64,000 bases of DNA, taken from positions 159,356,688 to 159,420,687 of the forward strand of contig OW121848.1 in the NCBI GenBank assembly GCA_933228895.1. The letters run 5' to 3'. The DNA comes from Platycnemis pennipes. Lineage: Eukaryota; Arthropoda; Insecta; Odonata; Platycnemididae. Both the position numbers and the translations under genes were made by a program. Of the stretch, positions 1 to 8,504 are shown in pieces (position 1 is the stretch's first letter; the number at the start of each line of letters is the position of its first letter). Below the pieces are notes generated by a model that worked only from the letters and a program-made list of their open reading frames with translations, made no database searches and was not told the origin of the DNA.

Positions 1-1289
1 TGAGAACTGCGCTTCGCGCTCTAATTTAACAAGTTTCGCATTGTTAACTCAGTGAATGTATAACCTTGAAAATTTTATCGAACGTTGGGATCGTATTGAT
101 TTTTTTAACCTCATTAATTAATTTCGTTGACATACCATAAATAATGCCGGAATTAAATGCGTTGAGTAATTTGAAAATAATTAATAAATGCTTAATTTGT
201 GTAGTAAAATACACTAGAAATTATTATCTCGGAATATAATAATGCAAAAAACTATTAGGTACATTCACTTTAATAACATAATACATTTCAATACTGTTAT
301 AAGAGTCTCTACAGTCATTATCTAGGTACGGAAATAATATTAAGAGCAAATATTTGGCAAAATTCATGGCAATTGTTCCGTGTTTCCAGTTGAGAAGAAG
401 GTTGAACGTTGTCGAGGGTTTGGGTAACGTCGGGCAGAATTTAAGCCTCGAATCGGAAGCCTTTTTTGCCACCTCGAAATTTCCTCTAAAACATTCATTG
501 TGGCTAAAAAACTAAGTAAATGTTTTGAATCTTGCGGAATCATTGGCTAAGGCACAACGCAAATAAAATGTGAGTCCCAAAAATTATTTATAGTTTTGAC
601 AGATTATTGCCCATGCAAAAATATTACTGTTTATTTTTAGTAAGTTATGTAAGTTATTTTACTGCTATTAGTACTAAAGCTACCTACTGATACTACTACC
701 TACTATAACACCTACCTAATAATACACAACTGCTAATGCTCCCAGTATTATTGCGAGTCCTAATTCTACTAATTTATGTACTATTGTTGGTATTTAGTAG
801 TATGCTTAGCCTACTAATGAAAACGTTTCCCACACATGCGTCAAAATTGGGTGAGTTTGTTTGTCAATGGTTCGTTAAGGCGCCTCATTAAAATAACTCC
901 ACCCTTAAGCCGCATTTTAAGGTTACTTTTTTGCACCACCATGAACACTGAGTGCATGGATGGATGCACTCAGTGTTCAGCCCGAAGGTTGTGTTTCAAC
1001 AAATGACGACAGAGCTCACCCCATTGGCGTGTGAAATTCACACATTCAAGGCAATGGGAGGAATTCCTTTCCCTGTGCCACCTGCGATTTCCAGCGAAGT
1101 TCTGACACTCATAACACTGCACCAATAGGTTGGGGTGTCCAAAGAGGCTTTACCCGGATTTGAAACGGGGATTCTCCAGCCCGCAGCCAAGCCCTCCACT
1201 CCACTCTGACCCAACACTTCCTTAATAATGGGCTCATTAGTCATAATCAGCATCATCTTGAGGAGGAACGATTTCCTCGTGTAAATTAG
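1..1289. other. AT-rich non-coding stretch
   Basis: No open frame here resembles a known protein. Bases 655-800 are cryptically simple, with many short TACTA/CTACC permutations. The only clear structure is the hairpin at 942-979, listed separately. Confidence 0.6.
942..979. repeat. Perfect 16-bp hairpin
   Basis: Bases 942-957 (TGAACACTGAGTGCAT) are the exact reverse complement of 964-979, around a 6-base loop GGATGG. No adjacent T-run or gene explains it. It may be a small foldback or a relic of a palindromic element. Confidence 0.85.
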
Positions 1290-1364
1290 ATTTTGGCTCA
1301 CTGGTAGTCTAGTTCTTTGAGCGTTGGCATAATAAACCGAGGTTATAGGTTCGATTAGTCCTCA
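1290..1364 (+). repeat. tRNA-like SINE head, truncated
   Basis: An A-box-like TGGCTCACTGGT (1294-1305) and a B-box-like GGTTCGATTAG (1348-1358) are spaced about as in a tRNA promoter. There is no CCA or paired acceptor stem, and the sequence runs straight into a LINE tail. It is probably a SINE 5' region or tRNA relic and not a working tRNA gene. Confidence 0.5.
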
Positions 1365-1365
1365 T

Positions 1366-1444
1366 CAACATGTACACAATACCCCGCAAGCCACCATAAA
1401 TATGTGAGGCAGGGGTTGAATTCACACCAAACATTCATTAGGTA
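1366..1444 (-). mobile_element. CR1/L2-type LINE 3' tail fragment
   Basis: This is a diverged copy of the tail seen at 2186-2290 (CCCTGCAAGCCACC ... GTGTGGCAGGGGGT in + orientation). Only the last ~80 bases of the element are present, as expected from 5' truncation. It abuts an RTE-like 3' end at 1446. Confidence 0.7.
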
Positions 1445-1445
1445 C

Positions 1446-2185
1446 ATCATCATCATGGGTCAGCAATCCTAGGATTGGTGTGACGCAGCCCTCCACTCTA
1501 TTATTCTATCGGCCAACGTCTTCGTATTTATTTAGCTCCTCCCTTTTACATCCTTCACAACTTGCTCCATACATCTCATACGAGGCCTGCCTTTTCCATT
1601 CTTCCCGTTCACTTTTCCCTCGACGATTGTCTTCATTAGGCCATCGTGTCTTAAGATATGGCTGATTAAGTTGTCCCGTCTTCTTTTTAATGTTTTCAGT
1701 AGACATCTCTTTTCTTCCACTCTTCTTAAGACTTTCTCGTCACTTACTCGATGGATCCATTTCATCTACATCATTCTTCGATAGCACCATATTTCAGATA
1801 CTTCCAGCCTTGACTTCTTTGCTGCTGTTATCGTCCAAGTTTCGCTGCCATAGAGTAAAATATTTACTTCCACGCTTGTATTTGCAGCTGTAAAGCAGAA
1901 TCTTCTTCTGGTAAAATGCCCTTTTCGCTTGGGCAACTACTCTTTTACTTCGTCCATCGCTGGTTACATGACTTCCCAGGTAACAGAACTCTTCCACCTC
2001 CTCGATTTTTTGTTTTCCTTGTGTAACATTGGTCCTGAATTCCTTTTTCCTACTGCAAAGCAATACCTTAGTTTTCTTTTTATTGATATTCAGATGATAT
2101 CTGGTCATTGTTCTTTCCATATTTCCTAGTGCCTTCTTTAAATCTCCTTCTGTTTCTGCCATGACTGCTATATCATCGACGAATC
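1446..2185 (-). mobile_element. RTE-like LINE copy A, 3' portion (interrupted)
   Basis: Read on the minus strand this encodes the C-terminal part of a non-LTR reverse transcriptase polyprotein. Two shifted frames, about 2162-1794 and 1765-1532, carry FCYLGSHVTSDGRSK, HILRHDGLMKTIVEG and RPRMRCMEQVV, all repeated in the copies at 27.4, 38.6 and 25.6 kb. The element ends at 1446 in a short (GAT)n run, the usual 3' end of the family here. Frameshifts and stops show it is dead. Its upstream part resumes at 4147 beyond a 1,961-bp insertion. Assignment to the RTE side of non-LTR elements is by family resemblance and tentative. Confidence 0.85.
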
Positions 2186-4146
2186 ATCTACATCTACATC
2201 TACATAATACCCTGCAAGCCACCACAAGGGTGTGTGGCAGGGGGTGATTGCTCACCAAACATGCACTACATATCATGCATAAAAAAGGAATAGTATTAAT
2301 ATAGTAGTCAGAACTACACTATTTAAAAAAGATAGAAATTGCAAAGCAAACATGCAAAAACATTCTGTTAGTAGGGTTAGCTTTAAGTACTCATACCAAC
2401 ATGCAGCTACCAATGCTATTCATTGCTACTCTCCGATAGGACATATTTACCGTTATTCGTATCTCTTATTGTGCGAGGGAAAAAGGACATTTTGAATCGG
2501 TCAGTTCGGCAATCAATTTCTCTAACTTTATGATTATGGTCCAGTCTGCCATAGTAAGTTGGGGTTCGTAAAATATTTTTAACATCATCACTGAAAATAT
2601 TGCCTTGGAATTTGTGGAAGAGATTAAGTCTAAATTTCAACCTGCGATCTGACAATGATTCCCATTTCAATTCATTTAATAGACTGGTTACGCTAATATA
2701 ATTATCGTATCGTCCCTTTACAAATCTTGCCGATCTTCGCTGCACACGTTCAAGTTCATTACTTAGACCGATTTCGTAGGGATCCCATACACTGGCAGCA
2801 TATTCCAAATGAGGTCTAACAAGGGAAAAGTAGCTGATTTCTCGTACATGATCGTCACATTTACCCAATACTCTTTTAATGAAACCCAGTTTGCGATTCG
2901 CTTGACCCATTATTTCACGAATGTGTTTACCCCAGGAAAGATCATTTGTCAGTCTTATTCCAAGATATTTAATGGATTCCACGTTTGTTAATTCATTATT
3001 ACTTATTTTGTAAGTGCTAGGGGGAGAGCTATTCTTTTTCCAAAAATTCATTACAAGACATTTCTTAAAGTTTAATTCTAACTGCCATGTATCACACCAA
3101 GTTTCAATTGCTTGTAGGTCAATATTTAAATATTCTTTATCATTCGGGCATAGAATTTCCCTGTACACTACTGCGTCATCGGCAAATAGACGAAGCTTAC
3201 TTTTTACCACCTTTTGGATATCATTAATATGCAAAAGGAATAGGAGTGGACCTATCACACTACCTTGTGGGACCCCCGAAGTGACTTTAATTGCCGGTGA
3301 GGAAACACCGTCCAAAACAACCCTTTGAACCCGATCATGCAGAAAATCATTAATCCATGATATAATGTTACTGTCTAACCCATAAGATTTTAACTTCAAA
3401 ATTAGTTTGCTGTGAGAAACCTTGTCAAAAGCCTTCTTGAAGTCGAGAAATATAGCATCCACTGGAATATTATTTTCGCCAGAAACTAAAATATCGTGGG
3501 AAAAGAGAGCAAGTTGAGTTTCACACGATCTGCTCTTTCGGAAGCCATGCTGGACATTGGACAATAAATTCCGGCTATCTAGGTGTCCCATGACTGAACT
3601 GACAATTATATGTTCTAGGACCTTGCATGAAATGGATGTGAGGGATATAGGTCTGTAGTTAGATGGCTGCTCCCTATCGCCACTTTTAAAAAAGGGTGTT
3701 ACATCGGCTGCTTTCCAGTCCATCGGTACGACGTGTTCGGTCAGGGATTTATTAAATACTATTTCAAGGTAGGGGGAAATTTCGGATGCTAACTCTCTAT
3801 ATACGCGGGAGGGAATTTGATCAGGGCCAGGAGATTTGTTGGGGCTTATATCTTTAAGTAATTTTTCAATACCATTACAGGAAATGTCAATTGGTTTCAT
3901 CAACCGCTGAAAGAGGTCAGGTAACACGATAGTTGAATCCCCGGAAGGTGGGTTAAAAACGGTTTGGAAGAAGGAATTTAGCAAGTTAACTTTGTCGAGT
4001 GTGTTTGTGGTCATTTCACCTCTATCATTTTTAAGTGAATGGACGGCAGACTTATGGCCTTGCACTTCCCTTACGTACGACCAGAAGACTTTTGGATTTT
4101 CTTTCAATTGTTCCCCAAGTGTTTTTCTTTTGAATTCTGCAATGCT
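2186..4146 (-). mobile_element. CR1/L2-group LINE, 5'-truncated, nested insertion
   Basis: This 1,961-bp LINE inserted into RTE copy A. The flanking target-site duplication is GAATC at 2181-2185 and 4147-4151. On the minus strand the order is reverse transcriptase ORF (to 2416), a 3' UTR of ~230 bases with the family tail, then a terminal (ATGTAG)n run (2186-2205 read in reverse). The 5' half of the element, including any ORF1 and endonuclease, is missing, as is normal for LINEs. The open frame argues for a fairly recent insertion. It is the reference copy for the shorter tails elsewhere in the window. Confidence 0.9.
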
Positions 4147-4185
4147 GAATCGTAGCATGCTGATTTTCTCCCCGTGGATATTCAC
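2416..4185 (-). CDS. LINE reverse transcriptase, chimeric 589-aa open frame
   Basis: The frame is uninterrupted for 589 codons and encodes the reverse transcriptase part of a CR1/L2-group non-LTR retrotransposon, which copies element RNA at a nicked target. Visible motifs: SPGPDQIP (119-126), NYRPISLTS (176-184), HGFRKSRS (213-220), catalytic FLDFKKAFD (246-254), SGVPQGSVIGPLLF (303-316), the FADD box (334-337) and YLGI (407-410). A C-terminal tail runs to 589. The apparent start is misleading: residues 1-13 (ending MLRF) come from the RTE host element, and the LINE's own sequence begins at residue 14 (base 4146). No endonuclease domain is present, so the copy should not be autonomous. All catalytic aspartates in view are intact. 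Confidence 0.85.
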   Translation of the reverse strand: MNIHGEKISMLRFSIAEFKRKTLGEQLKENPKVFWSYVREVQGHKSAVHSLKNDRGEMTTNTLDKVNLLNSFFQTVFNPPSGDSTIVLPDLFQRLMKPIDISCNGIEKLLKDISPNKSPGPDQIPSRVYRELASEISPYLEIVFNKSLTEHVVPMDWKAADVTPFFKSGDREQPSNYRPISLTSISCKVLEHIIVSSVMGHLDSRNLLSNVQHGFRKSRSCETQLALFSHDILVSGENNIPVDAIFLDFKKAFDKVSHSKLILKLKSYGLDSNIISWINDFLHDRVQRVVLDGVSSPAIKVTSGVPQGSVIGPLLFLLHINDIQKVVKSKLRLFADDAVVYREILCPNDKEYLNIDLQAIETWCDTWQLELNFKKCLVMNFWKKNSSPPSTYKISNNELTNVESIKYLGIRLTNDLSWGKHIREIMGQANRKLGFIKRVLGKCDDHVREISYFSLVRPHLEYAASVWDPYEIGLSNELERVQRRSARFVKGRYDNYISVTSLLNELKWESLSDRRLKFRLNLFHKFQGNIFSDDVKNILRTPTYYGRLDHNHKVREIDCRTDRFKMSFFPRTIRDTNNGKYVLSESSNE

Positions 4186-4298
4186 TCCCGGAGACTTTTC
4201 TTTGACTTCTTGGATGCCTTCTCGTTGTAGACATTGAATAATACGGGAGACAGTGCACGACCTTGCCTCACTCCTTCCTTTCTTTATGCTTGCTTCTT
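4147..4298 (-). mobile_element. RTE-like LINE copy A, upstream portion
   Basis: This is the continuation of the element at 1446-2185 on the other side of the CR1 insertion. The minus strand encodes a stretch ending NIHGEKISMLRF, which aligns with NIHGETSSMLRF in the 39.3 kb copy just ahead of its FADD box. The copy is cut off near 4298, where another CR1 piece begins. Confidence 0.85.
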
Positions 4299-4972
4299 TA
4301 CTGCATTACATGTGCATGCATTACATTTCATGCATAAAATGAATTAATAAATATACTGTAGTCCGAACTTCATAATTTAAAAAAAAGATAAAAATAGCCC
4401 AGTAAGCATGCTCTTGGTGGGCTTAGCTTAGTCCTTAAACAAACGTGCAACTACCCATGCTATCCATTGATGCACTGGTATTTACATTGTTGGATATATT
4501 TACAGTTATTTATATCCCTAATTGTACGAGGAAAGAAGGACCTTTTGAAGTTGTCAGTTTGGCAATCAATCTCTCTCATTTTATGATTATGGTCCAGTCT
4601 ACCATAGTAGACTGGAAGTATAGTACTTAGTAGTTGGAGGTCGCAAAATATATTTTATGTCATCAGTGAAATACTGTCTAGGAATTTAGTCAGAGATTAA
4701 GTCTAACTTTCAACATACGGCCTGATAATGATTCCCATTTTAATTCATCTAATAGAATGGTTACGCTAATATGGTTATCATACTGTCCCTTTACATATCT
4801 TGCCAATTTTCGCTACACACGCTCCAGATCGTCATTTGAGCCCATTTCTTAAGGATCCCGTATACTGGCAGCGTATTCCAAATGAGGTCTAACAATGGAA
4901 AAGTATATAATTTCTCGTACATGATCGTCACATTTACCCAGTACTCTTTTGATGAATCTCAGTTTACGATTG
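4299..4972 (-). mobile_element. CR1/L2-group LINE fragment, degenerate
   Basis: This parallels 2250-2905 base for base with many substitutions and indels. It covers the 3' UTR (the ATGCATAAAA and TTTAAAAAA segments) and the C-terminal reverse transcriptase coding region, ending near the position equal to the KLGFIKRV segment. It has many stops and belongs to the same subfamily as the 2186 and 58333 copies. Confidence 0.8.
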
Positions 4973-6241
4973 AAAAATTACCCCTCTTGACACCTTCATT
5001 ATTTTAGTGGCTTTCTGGAAGGATAAAATCATTCTGAGAAACCGGTTGCGACTATACAACTATTAGGATCATCTTAAAACTCAATTATACTTCATTGAAG
5101 AGTGAATTTTAACATGTCATCGGGTTTAGTTTAGGTGATCTCTATTCTCTCCAACAAGAGTTTGGGATAAACACTGAACTGGCTTTGAATCGGAATTTAG
5201 TTCTTTTTAATTCCTTGTACATTTAGTCACCAATATAGCTGCATTGCTGTAGTTGCAGGACTTTGGTCTTGAAACAATTATGAGAACTGTGCCTAACTTC
5301 CCTGTGCACTCTTCACAGCCCCTTGTACCCTTACCTGTAGTTACGCCGGCTCCTTAGGTGTGATTATTCTTCGACAGAAGTGCAGGGTTAGGGTACACTT
5401 ACTCATAATACTGTTACATGCTTTTTCACTCGCATATTAAATCAACACTCAAATTAATTAATGCTCGATATGCCTTCACCATAAATTTCCAACCCAATTC
5501 ACCAAACCACAAAAAGTGACCGGAATACCTTAGTGATCCCGTACCCCCGAAACCGCCGACAGCCACCGCTAGGCAGTTTCAATTTATTCACGACTGCATG
5601 TTCACTCAGTGTCCAATACTGCTCTTTCCTCTTCTCTCACCTTGCTTCGTACACCACACTGTCTCAAGTTTGTCGACTATCCGCTATCGCTCCCACGACC
5701 CACACACTTCTGTCCTCTGCTTACTCCCCCTCCACTCTCTCTCTCCTCTTGTTTATCCCATTCTTGTCCCCCCCCCCCTCTCGTCTCCACCGACGCTCTT
5801 CCCCCACTCCTTCTCCCTTATTGTTGATTTGTTTTCGTGGCGAATGAAATGTTTTTCCAGGGAACTAATTTATTACGAGTTTTTGGGGACTGCTTTATAG
5901 TTACTCTTACTCCACAATCTGAGAATATAAATGCGTATGAGCGTTTTTTCTGCATATTTCATGTTTTATGTATCTTCTTGTAACATTTCAAGTTTCTTCT
6001 CATAAAATGAGTGGAAAACAGAGGTTTGTTAATACTAAATGCAAAAATAAGTTAATGTAATAGATCTTAGGCATCTAAGAGTTCATACCCGTGAATCGTA
6101 TGCAACTTTTGGGTTGCAACTTCGACGCACCGCCGCCTTACGTGCCCCCCACCCCGCCCTTCCCCGGGTGAGGGGGGGGGGGGCTGTTTCAGGGGGGACG
6201 CCTTCCATTCTCACTCGCCTCCCTTCTTCTGATGTTTCCAG
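4973..6241. other. Non-coding; C/T-rich block and CpG-rich flank
   Basis: 4973-5480 is AT-rich with nothing recognisable. 5590-5820 is strongly pyrimidine-rich on the + strand, so its open frames are low-complexity artefacts. 6115-6241 turns CpG- and G/C-run-rich towards the exon at 6242 and may be intronic sequence or part of a CpG-rich 5' region. Confidence 0.55.
6214..6241 (+). other. Candidate splice acceptor
   Basis: A pyrimidine-rich run ends in TTTCCAG with AG at 6240-6241, directly before the exon carrying the start codon at 6308. This fits an intron in the 5' UTR with exon 2 starting at 6242. RNA evidence is absent. Confidence 0.5.
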
Positions 6242-6307
6242 GTGAACGGCGTCGTAGAAGCGAGCGGCTGCAATGAAAGGAGCGGCCTGACCACAAGCAG
6301 CGCGAAG

Positions 6308-6719
6308 ATGCGCCGCGCTTTGCTCACGAGCCTGCTGCTCGCGGCGATGGTGGCCACGCTGATGGGGGCGGACGGGGGCGGCGGGGGCCACGGGGGCCGC
6401 CGGAGGGGCGGCGGGGGCCGTCGCAAGCACGAGAGGACGACCACGGCGGCGGCGGGCGGCCTGCCCCCCACGCCCCCCGACCTCCTCCCGCCCCCGCCCT
6501 CCGCCCCGCCCAGCCCCGACCCGCCCTCCCCGCCCCCCGACGACCCCCCGCCCCCCACCCCCGCGCCCCCCACCTCCCCCACACTCCCCGCACCGCCCCC
6601 CGCCTGCAGGATCTCGCAGTTCTTCTGCCTGTCCGGCGAGGGCTGCGTGCCGCTCGACAGGTTCTGCGACGGACACCGCGACTGCGAGGACAAGTCGGAC
6701 GAGCCGCGACACTGCTCAC
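6308..6719 (+). CDS. Signal peptide + Pro-rich + LDLa domain, first coding exon
   Basis: The ATG at 6308 (A at -3) opens 137 codons plus one base. Residues 1-20 are a textbook signal peptide (MRRALLTSLLLAAMVATLMG). Residues 23-41 are Gly/Arg-rich and 50-99 almost all Pro with Ser/Asp/Thr. Residues 100-136 form one complete LDL-receptor class A domain with six Cys at 100, 107, 113, 120, 126 and 136. The calcium-cage acidic residues D121, D125, D128, D131 and E132 are present. LDLa domains bind ligands in calcium-dependent folds on secreted or cell-surface proteins. The exon stops at a GTGAGT donor in phase 1, the phase typical of LDLa modules, which supports a real exon. The gene cannot be named from this exon, and the rest of the protein is not recognisable downstream. 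The long minus-strand frames over it are GC-driven shadows. Confidence 0.85.
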
Positions 6720-6725
6720 GTGAGT
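6720..6725 (+). other. Splice donor GTGAGT
   Basis: CTCAC|GTGAGT gives a consensus 5' splice site immediately after the sixth LDLa cysteine and one serine, in phase 1. Reading through it leaves the LDLa domain and enters repeat sequence, so the exon should end here. Confidence 0.75.
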
Positions 6726-6819
6726 GCAATGCCCAACCCACCCCACGAAGGACAAAGCTGTGCCGACCGCAGCGCTGTGGTGTGAGGAATGCTTCTGCTG
6801 AAGGATCCCTGCTGTTTTC

Positions 6820-7152
6820 CCGGCGAATAGTGCTGGCAAAATCTTCTCGGGTTCTCCACTGGATCAAGGATTCGCGGGCCGCAAACGTTTCGACAGGTGG
6901 CACTGCCGTCATCTGCAGGGGGTTTGAGTGACGGATCCAAGTAGTTGCCGGGCTCACTTGCCCTGCACATGTATAGTCCTAGTCTTATAGGCCAGGTTTA
7001 TATACCCAACATATAGGGTTAATAAATCAGGCAATTCCTTGGATCCGGCACTCCACGCCCAGCAGATAACGGCGGTGTCACCCATCAAAACGTCGGCAAT
7101 CACCGAACCCCTTACCCAGTGGAAAACCAGAGAAGATTTCACCGGAAAAGCC
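6820..7152. repeat. Foldback repeat with Penelope-type terminal motif
   Basis: Two diverged arms, about 6825-6951 (reversed) and 7029-7152, are inverted around a ~77-base spacer. Each arm, read outward, carries a CTGGATCCG-like start, then CTGCAGA (reverse of 6912-6918) or CAGCAGA (7060-7066). A small hairpin, a GAAACGT-like box, and GTGGARAACC.GAGAAGA (reverse of 6842-6859; 7119-7136) follow. The same ordered motifs follow a Penelope-like ORF at 46.5 kb. The foldback lies ~100 bases inside the intron after the LDLa exon. Class assignment is inferred. Confidence 0.6.
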
Positions 7153-7983
7153 TGCGTTGCATATTCCTCGAATCACGTGCTCCTATCACGCCTTTACATT
7201 CTGCATGTACGATGATTCACTTACCGTCATAACTACGATTTGGTCCCTCTTTACCAAATATGAACCTATAGTCGACCTTAACATGGTAATCTATCTCTTA
7301 TAGAGACGGTAGCATTCGTGCTCTGAGGTAGTAGTTTTAATATATTGTTTTGAAAGTTATGCATCCTCTCAAGTAGGACATTATCTTATTTACATGGCAG
7401 CATTATGAAGGCAGCCTACCTGTTCACATCATGGGACAAAGAATCCCGATAGTATTCGATTGCTTGCAAGATGTTGCAAGGTATTTTAGCCCTTTCCTGC
7501 CGGAGTCCTACGCAGGAAAAAGCTTTCCTCTCTAGAAATTTTTTCTACTCCCTGTTTATATACTATATGTATAGAGTTTTCTATTGAAGCAAGGTTTCGA
7601 GCAGGTTTATCTTTCCCCCGCTTTGGGACCGGACCCAGCGGGGTTCCCGACCCTATCCTCGGCCACTGAGCAGAGATTTTCTTCACCCTTTTGCAAATGA
7701 GAACCCACCACGGCCTGCATCCGTGGTAAACTATTTTTAACACAGTGATTTTTATTAAATAAATATTAGTAAGACTCTTAAATGAAAGTTAATACGGAAA
7801 TGAATTCCTGTTGTTTTAAGTACCATTTAGAACTTTTAAACTAAATTCTACTGTTAACATTAAGATATCTAGCACAATAGAATTCATATCAATGGGTACA
7901 ATAATAAATAGTTTGTGATGTTACGCACTAGGAGACGATTCTGAGCATAATCCAACCATACCCGTGTTTTATATAATAACACT

Positions 7984-8010
7984 TTTTTGGTGTTATACCT
8001 TCCTCAGGAA
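7984..8010 (-). repeat. CTGAGGA-hairpin-AAAA motif
   Basis: On the minus strand CTGAGGA (8007-8001) is followed by one base, then a GGT/ACC stem (7999-7997 with 7991-7989) and an A-run. The layout matches the motifs at 19.78, 35.2 and 46.5 kb but the stem is only 3 bp, so it may be chance. Confidence 0.3.
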
Positions 8011-8430
8011 TCATCTTTAAGCAAATATATTTGCAATGGTAGTGCGAGATAGATTTTTCCGCAGTGCAATTATTTGTTGAAGCTCCTGGACTTTCTGGAC
8101 TGGATTTCTAGAACCTGGAACTCAATTAATAATAACGTTAGAGCTCCGTTTAAAATTTCTAAAGACTAAAAAGAAACATAAGGAATAAATTTCTGGTACT
8201 AAATATTATGCGAATTAAACACATATTTTTCTGATTGTTCCATTGTAAAAACAAACAAGTGACCGCGAACAACTGCCGAGAGTGAGGCCGGCGCTGAGAA
8301 GAAGGGTCGAGATCTAAGCCGAGGAAGGGTCCTCAGACCCGCGAGGTAGGGTCGTTAATGACACCTTGGACCTTTTCTGCCTACCTGGCCCCAGCGACGT
8401 TATAAGACGCCGTTCGCTCTCTTGCGTAGA

Positions 8431-8504
8431 AAAATCTGCGGCGTTTATACACGGCGTTCGTTCACAGGGGTGAAAATTCTGCGGCGTTTATAAACGGCGT
8501 TCGT
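8431..8504 (+). repeat. Two-copy tandem repeat, period ~42
   Basis: Units 8431-8461 and 8473-8504 share AAAAT(T)CTGCGGCG, TTATA and ACGGCGTTCGT with two differences. A partial related piece, GCCGTTCGCT, precedes them at 8409. Function unknown. Confidence 0.8.

Noticed and set aside
2416..4185. A host gene of 589 residues
   Set aside because: All motifs are those of a non-LTR reverse transcriptase, and the boundaries are a target-site duplication inside another LINE.
6083..6957. Several long minus-strand open frames opposite the LDLa exon
   Set aside because: They are Gly/Arg/Ala-rich mirror images of a C-run-rich exon, without start context, domain or splice logic. The + strand has signal peptide, LDLa cysteines and a donor.
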